Origin: Bacteroidia bacterium
GTDB taxonomy: Bacteria > Bacteroidota > Bacteroidia > Bacteroidales > Paludibacteraceae
Length of the DNA stretch: 64,000 nt
Assembly: GCA_009929375.1 (NCBI GenBank)
Contig: SAAO01000010.1
Location: 33,429 to 97,428 of the forward strand
Reading direction: 5' to 3'
The notes below the pieces were generated by a model. That model was given only the letters and a program-made list of their open reading frames with translations, was not told the origin of the DNA and made no database searches. Made by a program: the position numbers and the translations under genes. Below are positions 8,430-16,726 of this stretch, one piece after another. Each line of letters starts with the position of its first letter. Within the stretch, counting starts at the first letter, position 1.

Positions 8430-8646
8430 TGATGTGATGATGAGTTGATGTGTTGATGTGATAATATGATGATGTGATGATTCGATTATCTCTTACAAAA
8501 CAAATATCTTATCAATCAATTACTAAACTGATCAACCAATCAACTAATCAACCATTTATCCAATCAACTAATTGACTAATCACCTTATCATCTTATCGCC
8601 TCATTACCACATCATCACATCAACACATCACCCCATTATCACATCA
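8430..8646. repeat. Long imperfect inverted repeat of GATGATGTGATG-type words between hisH and tgt
   Basis: Arms 8430-8473 and 8603-8646 are inverted copies over 44 bases with about 36 identities; most differences are A/G transitions. The 129-base centre is built from short words such as CAATCAACTAAT. The region fills the entire hisH-tgt gap, begins one base after the hisH stop and ends 5 bases before the tgt start. Not coding. Confidence 0.8.
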
Positions 8647-8651
8647 ATAAA

Positions 8652-9782
8652 ATGACTTTTGAACTTCAACATAACGACCCACAATCGAAAGCGCGTGCCG
8701 GATTAATTACCACCGATCACGGGCAAATTGAAACGCCGATTTTCATGCCTGTGGGTACTGTGGCTTCGGTAAAAGCTGTGCATTTTCACGAACTTCGCGA
8801 GGATATCAAAGCACAGATTATTCTCGGAAATACTTATCATCTTTATCTCCGTCCGGGTATAGAAATTCTCGAACAGGCCGGAGGTTTGCATAAATTTAAT
8901 GGCTGGGATCGTCCGATATTGACTGATAGTGGCGGGTTTCAGGTTTTTTCGCTAACCGGAAACAGAAAACTCAACGAGGAAGGTGCCACTTTTCGTTCGC
9001 ACATTGATGGTAGCAAGCATTTGTTTACACCTGAACGTGCTGTGGAAATTCAGCGTTCTATTGGTGCCGACATTATTATGGCTTTCGATGAATGTACTCC
9101 CGGTGATGCCGATTACAATTATGCCAAAAAATCGATGGAACTTACGCATCGCTGGTTGGCGCGTGGCGTGAAGCATTTCGATGCTACAGAGCCAAAATAT
9201 GGTTACTCGCAGACTTTTTTCCCCATTGTACAGGGTTGTGTGTATCCCGATTTACGTCGTCAGTCGGCTGAGTTTGTGGCTTCACAAAACCGTGAGGGAA
9301 ATGCTATCGGCGGACTTGCAGTAGGTGAGCCTACCGAAAAGATGTACGAGATGATCGAAATTGTAAACGAAATTCTGCCCGAAAACAAACCACGTTATCT
9401 GATGGGAGTTGGTACTCCGCAGAATATTCTGGAAGGTATTGAACGCGGCGTGGATATGTTTGATTGTGTAATGCCAACCCGTAACGGTCGTAACGGAATG
9501 CTCTTTACATCGCAGGGAATCATGAATATGCGTAACGAGAAATGGAAAAACGATTTTTCGCCACTCGACGAATTCGGAACGTCCTATGTCGATCGTGTGT
9601 ACACCAAAGCTTATCTTCGTCACTTGTTTATCAGTAAAGAGCTGTTGGCCATGCAGATTGCTTCTATTCACAATCTGGCTTTTTATCTGTGGCTCGTGGG
9701 CGAAGCGCGCAAACATATTATTGCAGGTGATTTCAGTCAGTGGAAACGTGGTATGATTGAACAATTGGGGCGCAGACTCTGA
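8652..9782 (+). CDS. tgt: tRNA-guanine transglycosylase lacking the zinc-binding cysteines
   Basis: Exchanges G34 of GUN-anticodon tRNAs for a queuosine precursor. The 376-residue TIM-barrel enzyme keeps the active-site Asp in ILTDSGGFQVFSL and the nucleophile Asp in DMFDCVMPTRNGRNG. The classical Cys-x-Cys-x2-Cys zinc site, normally in a DPxCxCYTC segment, is replaced here by DEFGTSYVDRVY, while the fourth ligand His survives in IHNLAFYLW. The change is read straight from the codons and the rest of the protein is intact, so this looks like a lineage variant rather than decay. It is separated from hisH only by a repeat-like hairpin. Confidence 0.95.
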   Translation: MTFELQHNDPQSKARAGLITTDHGQIETPIFMPVGTVASVKAVHFHELREDIKAQIILGNTYHLYLRPGIEILEQAGGLHKFNGWDRPILTDSGGFQVFSLTGNRKLNEEGATFRSHIDGSKHLFTPERAVEIQRSIGADIIMAFDECTPGDADYNYAKKSMELTHRWLARGVKHFDATEPKYGYSQTFFPIVQGCVYPDLRRQSAEFVASQNREGNAIGGLAVGEPTEKMYEMIEIVNEILPENKPRYLMGVGTPQNILEGIERGVDMFDCVMPTRNGRNGMLFTSQGIMNMRNEKWKNDFSPLDEFGTSYVDRVYTKAYLRHLFISKELLAMQIASIHNLAFYLWLVGEARKHIIAGDFSQWKRGMIEQLGRRL

Positions 9783-9949
9783 TTTTTTGCTTTCGAACGC
9801 TAATGATTCGATAAATTGTGAAAAAATACTTCAAAAAATAAGTCACAATCAAAAATCTGATTACTTTTACACAAAATATCAGTCCGAGTATTTATATCAC
9901 TCTGATTTAGGCAGTAATATTGTTTGAAACTGAAAAATAAACTTTCCAT

Positions 9950-11050
9950 ATGGGTTTTGACTATCGCAAAATAGGATTGAAGCGAATTGATACTTATATT
10001 ATCAAAAAGTTTCTGGGCACATATTTTTATTCTATAGTGCTGATTCTGAGTATTGCGGTAGTGTTTGACCTTACCGAAAAGCTGGATAATTTTTTCGATA
10101 ATAACGCACCTCTCAAAGCCATTGTTTTCGACTATTATATGGGTTTTATCCCGTTCTATATGAACATGTTCAGCCCGTTGTTTACTTTTATAGCCGTTAT
10201 TTTCTTTACTTCGAAAATGGCTACAAATACCGAGATTATTGCAATTCTGGCGAGTGGTGTGAGTTTCCGCAGGTTAATGATGCCTTATTTGATTTCGGCG
10301 GCTGTCATTTCCGGTCTTGCTTTTGTGCTTGGTGGATATGTAATTCCACCTGCCAACGAAAAACTGCTCGACTTCGAAGATAAGTACGTGAAGAAATTCA
10401 AATCGAACAATGCACGAAATGTGCAAATGGAGGTTGAGAAAGGCGTTATTCTGTATATTGAACGCTACGAAATTTCCGAAAACAGAGGATATCGTTTCTC
10501 GCTCGAAAAATTTGATGGTAAATCGCTTGTATCGCGCCTGACGGCTGAAACCGTGACCTGGGATTCAGCTTATAACTGGAAGATTACCAACTATATGCAG
10601 CGCGATTTCAATGGTATGCGCGAGAAACTTACGCGTGGCATCGATCTCGATACGGTGATTAATGTGCAGCCGCAGGAGTTTTTTATCAGTTCGAAGGAAA
10701 GTGCTCAAATGAATAATACACAGCTTCGGGAATATCTCAAAAGGCAAAAAAACAGAGGTGTTGGGAATATTCAGGCATTTGAGGACGAGTATTACAAACG
10801 ATATTCGATGCCATTGGCCGCTTTTATCATGACTTTGATTGGTGTGTCGCTTTCTTCGCGAAAAGTCAGGGGAGGAATGGGACTGCATCTTGGGATAGGA
10901 CTTGCGCTCAGTTCATTGTACATTCTGTTTTCCACGCTGTCCACCACCTTTTCGGTGAGTGGCGCTATGTCGCCCTTCGCTGCAGTGTGGTTACCAAACT
11001 TTGTCTTTTTGCTGGTAGGTATATATCTTTACCGTACAGCTCCGAAATAA
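9950..11050 (+). CDS. LptF/LptG-family permease (lipopolysaccharide export)
   Basis: Inner-membrane permease of the Lpt transporter, which with LptB lifts LPS from the inner membrane. 366 residues. A first membrane segment (TYFYSIVLILSIAVVF) and two more (FIPFYMNMFSPLFTFIAVIF and the hydrophobic run around FLVLGGYVI-like residues 115-130) precede a soluble beta-jellyroll (about 130-265). Three C-terminal segments follow, as in the YjgP/YjgQ family. Whether it is LptF or LptG cannot be decided by eye; it resembles LptG in order of features. lptC lies at the other end of the window. A bidirectional terminator separates it from mgsA. Confidence 0.9.
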   Translation: MGFDYRKIGLKRIDTYIIKKFLGTYFYSIVLILSIAVVFDLTEKLDNFFDNNAPLKAIVFDYYMGFIPFYMNMFSPLFTFIAVIFFTSKMATNTEIIAILASGVSFRRLMMPYLISAAVISGLAFVLGGYVIPPANEKLLDFEDKYVKKFKSNNARNVQMEVEKGVILYIERYEISENRGYRFSLEKFDGKSLVSRLTAETVTWDSAYNWKITNYMQRDFNGMREKLTRGIDLDTVINVQPQEFFISSKESAQMNNTQLREYLKRQKNRGVGNIQAFEDEYYKRYSMPLAAFIMTLIGVSLSSRKVRGGMGLHLGIGLALSSLYILFSTLSTTFSVSGAMSPFAAVWLPNFVFLLVGIYLYRTAPK

Positions 11051-11067
11051 CACAAAAAACTCCCGGC

Positions 11068-11113
11068 AAAAATAAAGGGGAGTGACTTTACAGAGTCACT
11101 CCCCTTTTATTTT
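11068..11113. terminator. Bidirectional terminator between the Lpt permease gene and mgsA
   Basis: AAAATAAAGGGGAGTGACT pairs with AGTCACTCCCCTTTTATTTT around a short loop. A-rich and T-rich flanks make it usable from both convergent genes. Confidence 0.9.
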
Positions 11114-11125
11114 GAGGGCCGGGTA

Positions 11126-11569
11126 TCAGCGGTCGAATTTAATGTATTTGGGTTCGGTGGGTTCGTAGTCGTCGTTATCCCACAGGGTACTGGTGATCAT
11201 CAGATCGGCACTGTATCGGTTACAGGCTATGGGCACATTGTGAACGCGGCACTGACGGAGCAACATTTGAATATCGGCTTCGTGAGGCTGTGCATTGAGG
11301 TCGTCGATCAGGAAAACGGCGAGGTTGATTTGTTTGCGTACCACAAGGGCTGCAATTTCGGCATCGCCTCCCATAGGACCCGAGTTCATACGGGTAATGT
11401 CGGCCTCCACTCCCACTCTTTCGAATGCTTCCTGTATAAGACCTCCTGTGGTTCCGGTACATATAATTTTATGTTTGGCCAGCATTTCGGCATTGTGCAC
11501 TGCCCATTCCACCATGTCGGACTTGCGGCGATCGTGTGCAACCAAAGCGATAGTCAGTTGCTTTTTCAT
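11126..11569 (-). CDS. mgsA: Methylglyoxal synthase
   Basis: Converts dihydroxyacetone phosphate to methylglyoxal, a phosphate-releasing bypass of lower glycolysis. Catalytic landmarks are present: VAHDRRKSDMVEW with the N-terminal His, CTGTTGGLI for phosphate binding, MNSGPMGGDAEIA with the catalytic Asp, and the His in LNAQPHEADIQ. I start at MKKQLTIAL (11569), 147 residues, because the ORF-track start at 11593 lies at or before the transcription start implied by the -7 element at 11598-11605. Monocistronic and convergent to the Lpt permease gene. Confidence 0.95.
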   Translation of the reverse strand: MKKQLTIALVAHDRRKSDMVEWAVHNAEMLAKHKIICTGTTGGLIQEAFERVGVEADITRMNSGPMGGDAEIAALVVRKQINLAVFLIDDLNAQPHEADIQMLLRQCRVHNVPIACNRYSADLMITSTLWDNDDYEPTEPKYIKFDR

Positions 11570-11579
11570 ATTGCTTATA

Positions 11580-11627
11580 TTCTCTGTTTTCATATCGCAA
11601 AGTTAAGCATATTTTTAAAACAGAGAA
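11580..11627 (-). promoter_or_regulatory. mgsA promoter enclosed by an 11-bp inverted repeat
   Basis: The minus strand reads TAACTTTG at 11598-11605, a -7 match. TTCTCTGTTTT (11580-11590) and AAAACAGAGAA (11617-11627) are perfect inverted copies centred on that element, an arrangement suited to an operator or a cruciform. Confidence 0.55.
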
Positions 11628-11774
11628 AGGTTGGAGGAAAAACTTAGCAGACTAAGACTCCAATGGGAGTTTTGAAGTAAGATTTGAACATGATAAATAG
11701 CAAATTTACAAAAAAAAATAACTTCATTTCATGAATGATGCTTATCTTTACAGATCAAAAAAAAGTCATTAAAA

Positions 11775-12671
11775 ATGGGAGACGAACGCAGTAAGATAGC
11801 CCGCAGGGTAACGTGGGTAGGTTTTTTTATGAATCTTGCGCTAACGATATTTAAACTGACAGCCGGGATATTGGGAAAAAGTACAGCTATGGTGGCAGAT
11901 GCGATACACTCGCTATCGGATTTTGTGACCGATGTGATTGTGATTGTATTTATAGGTATATCGGGGAAGGCGAAGGACGAAGACCACAAGTACGGGCACG
12001 GTAAGTATGAAACATTTGCAACGCTGCTGATAAGTCTGGCCCTGCTGTTAGTGGGTGGCGGCATTATGTACAGTGGTATAAAAAACTGTATCAAGGCGCT
12101 GAATGGAGAGCTTCTTGCAGAGCCGGGTATGCTGGCGCTTTACGCTGCGCTGATATCGATAGTGCTGAAGGAAGGGCTGTACCGGTACACAAAAATTGCG
12201 GGTGAAAAGATCGACAGTCAGGCAGTGATTGCGAATGCCTGGCATCACAGAAGCGATGCATTTTCGTCGGTGGGGACAGCTCTGGGTATATCGGGCGCTA
12301 TTTTTCTGGGTGAATCGTGGCGTATACTCGACCCGCTGGCCGGGATAGTGGTAAGTGTGTTTATTATAAAAGTGGCCTTAGAGCTGGGTATGCCAAGTGT
12401 GCATGAATTGCTTGAGAAAGCCCTGCCTGTGGCTACAGAAAACGAAATAGTACAAATTATAGAGTCGAACGAAGAGATTAAGGCACATCACAATCTGAAA
12501 ACGCGTAAAATAGGAAATGTGTATGCCATTGATGTACATATTAAAATGGACCGTGATATCAGTTTTGTGCATTCGCACGATATAGCCAGTGATCTGGAGA
12601 AGAAGCTCAGGGAGCGCTTTGGCGAGCAAACCATAACGAATATACATACCGAGCCACTGAGGACTGTGTGA
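11775..12671 (+). CDS. Cation diffusion facilitator (CDF) family transporter
   Basis: Proton-coupled exporter of divalent metal ions (Zn, Fe, Mn or Cd) in the inner membrane, 298 residues. The membrane domain holds the paired metal-site motifs: MVADAIHSLSDFVTD on the second helix and NAWHHRSDAFSSVGT on the fifth, both HxxxD-like. A cytoplasmic C-terminal domain follows (TRKIGNVYAIDVHIKMDRD, then HSHDIASDLEKKL and TNIHTEP), as in FieF/YiiP. Substrate cannot be fixed by eye. Divergent from mgsA, convergent with the Wzz-like gene. Confidence 0.94.
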   Translation: MGDERSKIARRVTWVGFFMNLALTIFKLTAGILGKSTAMVADAIHSLSDFVTDVIVIVFIGISGKAKDEDHKYGHGKYETFATLLISLALLLVGGGIMYSGIKNCIKALNGELLAEPGMLALYAALISIVLKEGLYRYTKIAGEKIDSQAVIANAWHHRSDAFSSVGTALGISGAIFLGESWRILDPLAGIVVSVFIIKVALELGMPSVHELLEKALPVATENEIVQIIESNEEIKAHHNLKTRKIGNVYAIDVHIKMDRDISFVHSHDIASDLEKKLRERFGEQTITNIHTEPLRTV

Positions 12672-12767
12672 GCGATGGTTTGATACAGCAATATAAAAAA
12701 ACGGAATGCAAAATAATATGCATTCCATTTTTTTAGTGATATGTGATGGTTTATGTGATAATGATAT

Positions 12768-13739
12768 TTAATTGTTTCCTTTGAGGAAAGCCATAATTCG
12801 TGAAATACTTTCGACAAAGCCTGCGAGCAGTAATCCGGCTACAAGACCAATAAGCATACCGTACATAGCATATTCCATGCGTCCGTTGACCGGTTGAGGC
12901 GAAACCACAAGCGAAGAAGGTATTTCGACCGGATTGGTGAAGCGCGATAGTTTGAGCTGGGCAGCGTTACGGAGTTCCTGAATGCGCATCAAATCGCCGT
13001 AAAAGAGCTGTTTGCGCTGTTCACCCATGATAAGAGAGTTTTTTTCGAAGCTCAGTTGCGCGTTGTCCTTTTCCCTGAAATAATACATAGCTGCCAGACT
13101 GTCGATACGGTTCAACTCTCTGTCGCAAATGCTGATCTGATTTTTGAGGTCGTTGATCCGGGCATTGTACTGTGACAGAATCACTGCATTGCTATTGAGG
13201 TAGTTGAGCATAGCCTTTTCGACTACATTGACCTGAGCGATATTTTTTGTTTTGAGGCGGATATGTACTCTGTCTCGCATACGGACATTCATGGTATCGG
13301 TGAGCGAATGTGAGTCAAGATAATCAACCTTGTCGGCCACACTGTCGCGCATATAATCGATCATATAGTAAGCAGCGAGCTGTACGATATTATCGGCCAC
13401 AGAATCGGGCAGATTGAGTTTTCCGGTAAGCGAGGTATACGGATTGCGCGGATCGGAGTTTTCGAGTTGACGAAAAACCTGACGAACTGTTTGTGCATCG
13501 GCTCCCAGAATAAGGGCTGTACCTTCGGCCTTGTAGATACGGGCTGCAGGACGTGAGAGGTAAAGCCCCACAGCAACTCCTGCTACGACAGTGGCTGCCA
13601 CATACCATTTGCGACGGTAGATAAGTCGCGACAGTTTGCCCATGTAAACCAGTAAACCATGAAAAACTTTACGCAACCAGGCGAAAAGTATCGAAAAAAG
13701 ATCCAGTAAATTAATCTCGCTTTGTTTTTTTTCTTCCAT
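12768..13739 (-). CDS. Wzz/chain-length-determinant-like membrane protein
   Basis: Protein of 323 residues from MEEKKQSEIN (13739); the longer ORF adds only MRLNI. Topology fits Wzz-type proteins: cytosolic N-terminus, first membrane helix (WYVAATVVAGVAVGLYLS, about residues 45-65), a long periplasmic part with coiled-coil character (about 150-260), and a C-terminal membrane helix (AMYGMLIGLVAGLLLAGFV) after a Pro-rich QPVNG segment. Such proteins set polysaccharide chain length, but no polysaccharide cluster is adjacent. It lies 24 bp after the rhomboid gene and is likely cotranscribed. Substrate unknown. Confidence 0.75.
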   Translation of the reverse strand: MEEKKQSEINLLDLFSILFAWLRKVFHGLLVYMGKLSRLIYRRKWYVAATVVAGVAVGLYLSRPAARIYKAEGTALILGADAQTVRQVFRQLENSDPRNPYTSLTGKLNLPDSVADNIVQLAAYYMIDYMRDSVADKVDYLDSHSLTDTMNVRMRDRVHIRLKTKNIAQVNVVEKAMLNYLNSNAVILSQYNARINDLKNQISICDRELNRIDSLAAMYYFREKDNAQLSFEKNSLIMGEQRKQLFYGDLMRIQELRNAAQLKLSRFTNPVEIPSSLVVSPQPVNGRMEYAMYGMLIGLVAGLLLAGFVESISRIMAFLKGNN

Positions 13740-13762
13740 AATATTTAATCGCAATAATATTT

Positions 13763-14440
13763 TTAGTCTTTATCCTGTTCAGTTTCATTTTCGGCCCAGT
13801 AAGGAGGCTCATCACCCTCGGGCTCCTCTTCATCGTCCCAGACTTTTACGGGGCGCTGAGGACCCTGTTTATAAAAAACAGCGGCAAATATCAATCCCGA
13901 AATACCTCCGGCCAAATGTCCTTCCCACGACACGGGGTCGTTGGCCTGCCACGGAAATAAGTGCCAGAACATATTGCCATAGAGCAATGTAACGACAAAC
14001 GAAATGGCGATAAGTGAAATGTGACGCCGCATCAATCCGCTGAAAAACAGAAACGAAGCGAGGGCATACACCAATCCGCTTGCACCTATATGCCAGCTTT
14101 CGCGACCCACAACCCACAGAAGGAAACCACTACTGATATAAAGCAGGAGGAATACCCTGTTGGCAATTTGTTTGTAAAAATAATACAATGCCGCCGATAA
14201 TACAAAAAAAGAAATTGTATTATTCAATAAATGTGACCATCCCGAATGCACAAAAACATAGCTGAACACATTCCACAGCCTGCTCAGATCGCGCGGATAT
14301 ACTCCAGCTTTATGAAAATCCCAATCCATTCCCTTTTCGAGAATAAAGACCAGAAACATAAATAAAGTCAGAACGGCGGGGATAAAAACCGTATAAAAAA
14401 TTCGTCGTATTCCCTGCTGTTTGTTTTCGTTGTTTTGCAT
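13763..14440 (-). CDS. Rhomboid-family intramembrane serine protease
   Basis: Membrane-embedded serine protease of about 225 residues. The catalytic Ser is in WHIGASGLVYA and the His partner in WEGHLAGGISG; the conserved segment YVFVHSGWSHLLNNTISF precedes them, giving the usual six-helix core. A short acidic cytosolic tail ends the protein. I choose Met 27 of the ORF (14440) because a -7 element (TAAATTTG, minus strand 14461-14468) lies inside the longer reading frame, so the first 26 codons would not be transcribed from it. Probably an operon with the downstream Wzz-like gene. Confidence 0.9.
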   Translation of the reverse strand: MQNNENKQQGIRRIFYTVFIPAVLTLFMFLVFILEKGMDWDFHKAGVYPRDLSRLWNVFSYVFVHSGWSHLLNNTISFFVLSAALYYFYKQIANRVFLLLYISSGFLLWVVGRESWHIGASGLVYALASFLFFSGLMRRHISLIAISFVVTLLYGNMFWHLFPWQANDPVSWEGHLAGGISGLIFAAVFYKQGPQRPVKVWDDEEEPEGDEPPYWAENETEQDKD

Positions 14441-14460
14441 CTCAGCTATTTTGTGATATA

Positions 14461-14468
14461 CAAATTTA
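14461..14468 (-). promoter_or_regulatory. Probable -7 element of the rhomboid gene
   Basis: The minus strand reads TAAATTTG, matching TAnnTTTG, 21 bp before the chosen start codon. No clear -33 motif. Confidence 0.5.
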
Positions 14469-14624
14469 CGGTTTTTTCTAAATGATAACGTATATTTTTT
14501 CATTAAATTATGTAGCATGTTTTAAAAGTTTAAATCCTCTAAAGCTAAAATTCATATATACAGAGCATAAGAAAATATGGGTTGGGACATATTCCTGCAT
14601 AATATTACAGTTATTGAAATATGC

Positions 14625-14632
14625 TAATTTTG
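14625..14632 (+). promoter_or_regulatory. Possible -7 element for the glycogen operon
   Basis: TAATTTTG matches TAnnTTTG, 147 bp before the debranching-enzyme start in an AT-rich gap that is otherwise featureless. The -33 element is not evident. Confidence 0.4.
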
Positions 14633-14779
14633 ATTAGAATTCATTTTGTAATTACAATAATTTTAAATAAATTGCGAACCAATTCAGACAAAAGAATACA
14701 ATCTGAAAAAACAAATATAAAGGTCACCCTTTCGTTTTTTTACTCCTGTTGCAAGTTTACAATATAACACTAATACTAT

Positions 14780-16711
14780 ATGAGTTACCTCAATTTTGAT
14801 AAAGCGCTGTTGATGAATCTTGAAAGATCGTTATCGAAAGAAATGATCCGTACAAATCGGGCAGGAGCTTATAACAGTACCACACTAATCGATTGTAATA
14901 CCCGCAAATATCACGGCCAGCTGGTAATTCCGCTTCCCGGGATAGACGATTCGAATCATGTATTGCTCTCGTCGCTCGACGAAACAGTGATTCAGCATGG
15001 AGCGGAGTTTAATCTGGGTATTCACAAGTACGATGGAAATAATTTCAGTCCCAACGGACACAAATATATCCGCCAGTTCGACTGTGAAGTGATTTCGCGC
15101 ACGGTTTACCGCGTGGGTGGTGTTGTGCTGTCGAAAGAACGTATGCTTGTGTCGTTCGAACCCCGTGTATTGTTTAAATACACATTGCTCGATGCACACT
15201 CTCCCACTACGCTGCGATTCAAACCTTTTCTGGCATTCCGCAGTGTAAATGAGCTTACGCATCAAAACGACAGGGCTGACAGCTCGTACACTGAAGTTGG
15301 TAATGGCATTAGCACTTGCCTTTACGACAACTATCCATGTCTTTTTATGCAGTTCTCGAAAAAGAACACCTACGTTCACAACCCCGACTGGTACAAAAAT
15401 ATTGAATACTATAAGGAAAAGGAAAGAGGATACGAATATCTCGAAGATCTTTTGGTGCCGGGCTATTTCGAATTGCCTATAAAAAAAGGTGAATCCATAA
15501 TTTTTTCTGCAGGTATTACCGAAGTATCGCCCCGTAAACTGACACAGTTGTGGGATACCGAACTTGAGAGACGACATTCGCGAACCGACATGTTCAGCTG
15601 TCTGAAAAATTCGGCTCAGCAGTTTTACAAACGCGAAGGCGATCGGACTTATCTGCTGGCAGGCTATCCGTGGTTCGGAGCACGCGCCCGTGATCAGTTT
15701 GTGGCGCTGCCCGGTTGCACACTGACCATCGACCGTATGGATTATTTCGACGACATAATGAAAACATCGCTGGATGAAGTCAGTAAATTTATGTCGGGAA
15801 AAACTGAAGGCATTAAACTTCAGGGCATTGACGAGCCGGACGTATTGCTTTGGCTACTCTGGACATTTCAGCAATACGCCAAAACGGTTTCGATAGAAAA
15901 GGCAGCCGAACGGTTTTCAGAAACAGCCACTGAAATTGTAGCATTTATACGTAAACAAAAACATCCGAACCTGTTTTTACATAACAATGGATTGTTGTAT
16001 GTGAATGGTACTGAAAAACCAGCCACATGGATGAATGCCACCGAAGATGGCTTGCCAATTACGCCACGCACAGGCTATGTAGTGGAAATAAATGCTTTGT
16101 GGTACAACTGTCTGAAGTTTACAGCCGAGCTAACGCGCACGGCAGGCAACGAACATTCGGCCGACCTGCTCGACTATCAGGCTGAAATGGCCCGCGAGTC
16201 GTTTGTACAAACATTCTGGAACGGCACTTACCTATACGATTATGTGGTGGGCACTTACAATGACCCTGAAGTACGTCCTAATATGATTTTGGCAGTAGCG
16301 CTGCCATATTCGCCGCTCGACCGCCAGCAACAGAAATCGGTACTGGATATCACCACCCGCGAACTTCTGACCCCCAAAGGCCTGAGAACGATAAGTCCTA
16401 AAAGCGGTTCGTACCGTCCGGTTTACATAGGCGGAATGCTCGAACGAAACAGAAATTATCACAACGGACCGGTATGGCCCTGCACTTTCGGAGCCTTTGC
16501 CGCAGCATATCTGCGCATTTACAAGGAAAGTGGAAAATCGTTTATTGAACGTATGTTGCTTGGTTTCGAAGCCGAAATGACGGAATTGTGTGTGGGTACT
16601 ATTCCTGAACTTTTCGACGGAAATCCACCATTCAAAGGACACGGAGGAATGTCGTTTGCCATGAGTGTGGCCGAGGTATTGAGAGTTTTGAAATTGTTGA
16701 AAAAGTACTAA
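14780..16711 (+). CDS. Amylo-alpha-1,6-glucosidase / glycogen debranching enzyme (GH133)
   Basis: Hydrolyses alpha-1,6 branch points of glycogen or limit dextrins. At 643 residues it has the two-part structure of bacterial GDE-C proteins: an N-terminal beta-rich domain (about 1-240; NRAGAYNSTTLIDCNTRKYHG) and an (alpha/alpha)6 barrel (about 280-640) with RTYLLAGYPWFGARARDQF, WMNATEDG, RTGYVVEINALWYN and NYHNGPVWPCTFGA. No signal peptide, so it acts in the cytosol. First gene of a three-gene operon with a GT4 glycosyltransferase and a GH57 amylase. Confidence 0.95.
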   Translation: MSYLNFDKALLMNLERSLSKEMIRTNRAGAYNSTTLIDCNTRKYHGQLVIPLPGIDDSNHVLLSSLDETVIQHGAEFNLGIHKYDGNNFSPNGHKYIRQFDCEVISRTVYRVGGVVLSKERMLVSFEPRVLFKYTLLDAHSPTTLRFKPFLAFRSVNELTHQNDRADSSYTEVGNGISTCLYDNYPCLFMQFSKKNTYVHNPDWYKNIEYYKEKERGYEYLEDLLVPGYFELPIKKGESIIFSAGITEVSPRKLTQLWDTELERRHSRTDMFSCLKNSAQQFYKREGDRTYLLAGYPWFGARARDQFVALPGCTLTIDRMDYFDDIMKTSLDEVSKFMSGKTEGIKLQGIDEPDVLLWLLWTFQQYAKTVSIEKAAERFSETATEIVAFIRKQKHPNLFLHNNGLLYVNGTEKPATWMNATEDGLPITPRTGYVVEINALWYNCLKFTAELTRTAGNEHSADLLDYQAEMARESFVQTFWNGTYLYDYVVGTYNDPEVRPNMILAVALPYSPLDRQQQKSVLDITTRELLTPKGLRTISPKSGSYRPVYIGGMLERNRNYHNGPVWPCTFGAFAAAYLRIYKESGKSFIERMLLGFEAEMTELCVGTIPELFDGNPPFKGHGGMSFAMSVAEVLRVLKLLKKY

Positions 16712-16726
16712 AACTAATTGTTGAAA

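Noticed and set aside
8430-8646. Possible CRISPR or coding sequence in the hisH-tgt gap
   Set aside because: Low-complexity words without regular period or spacers, and no open frame of useful length.
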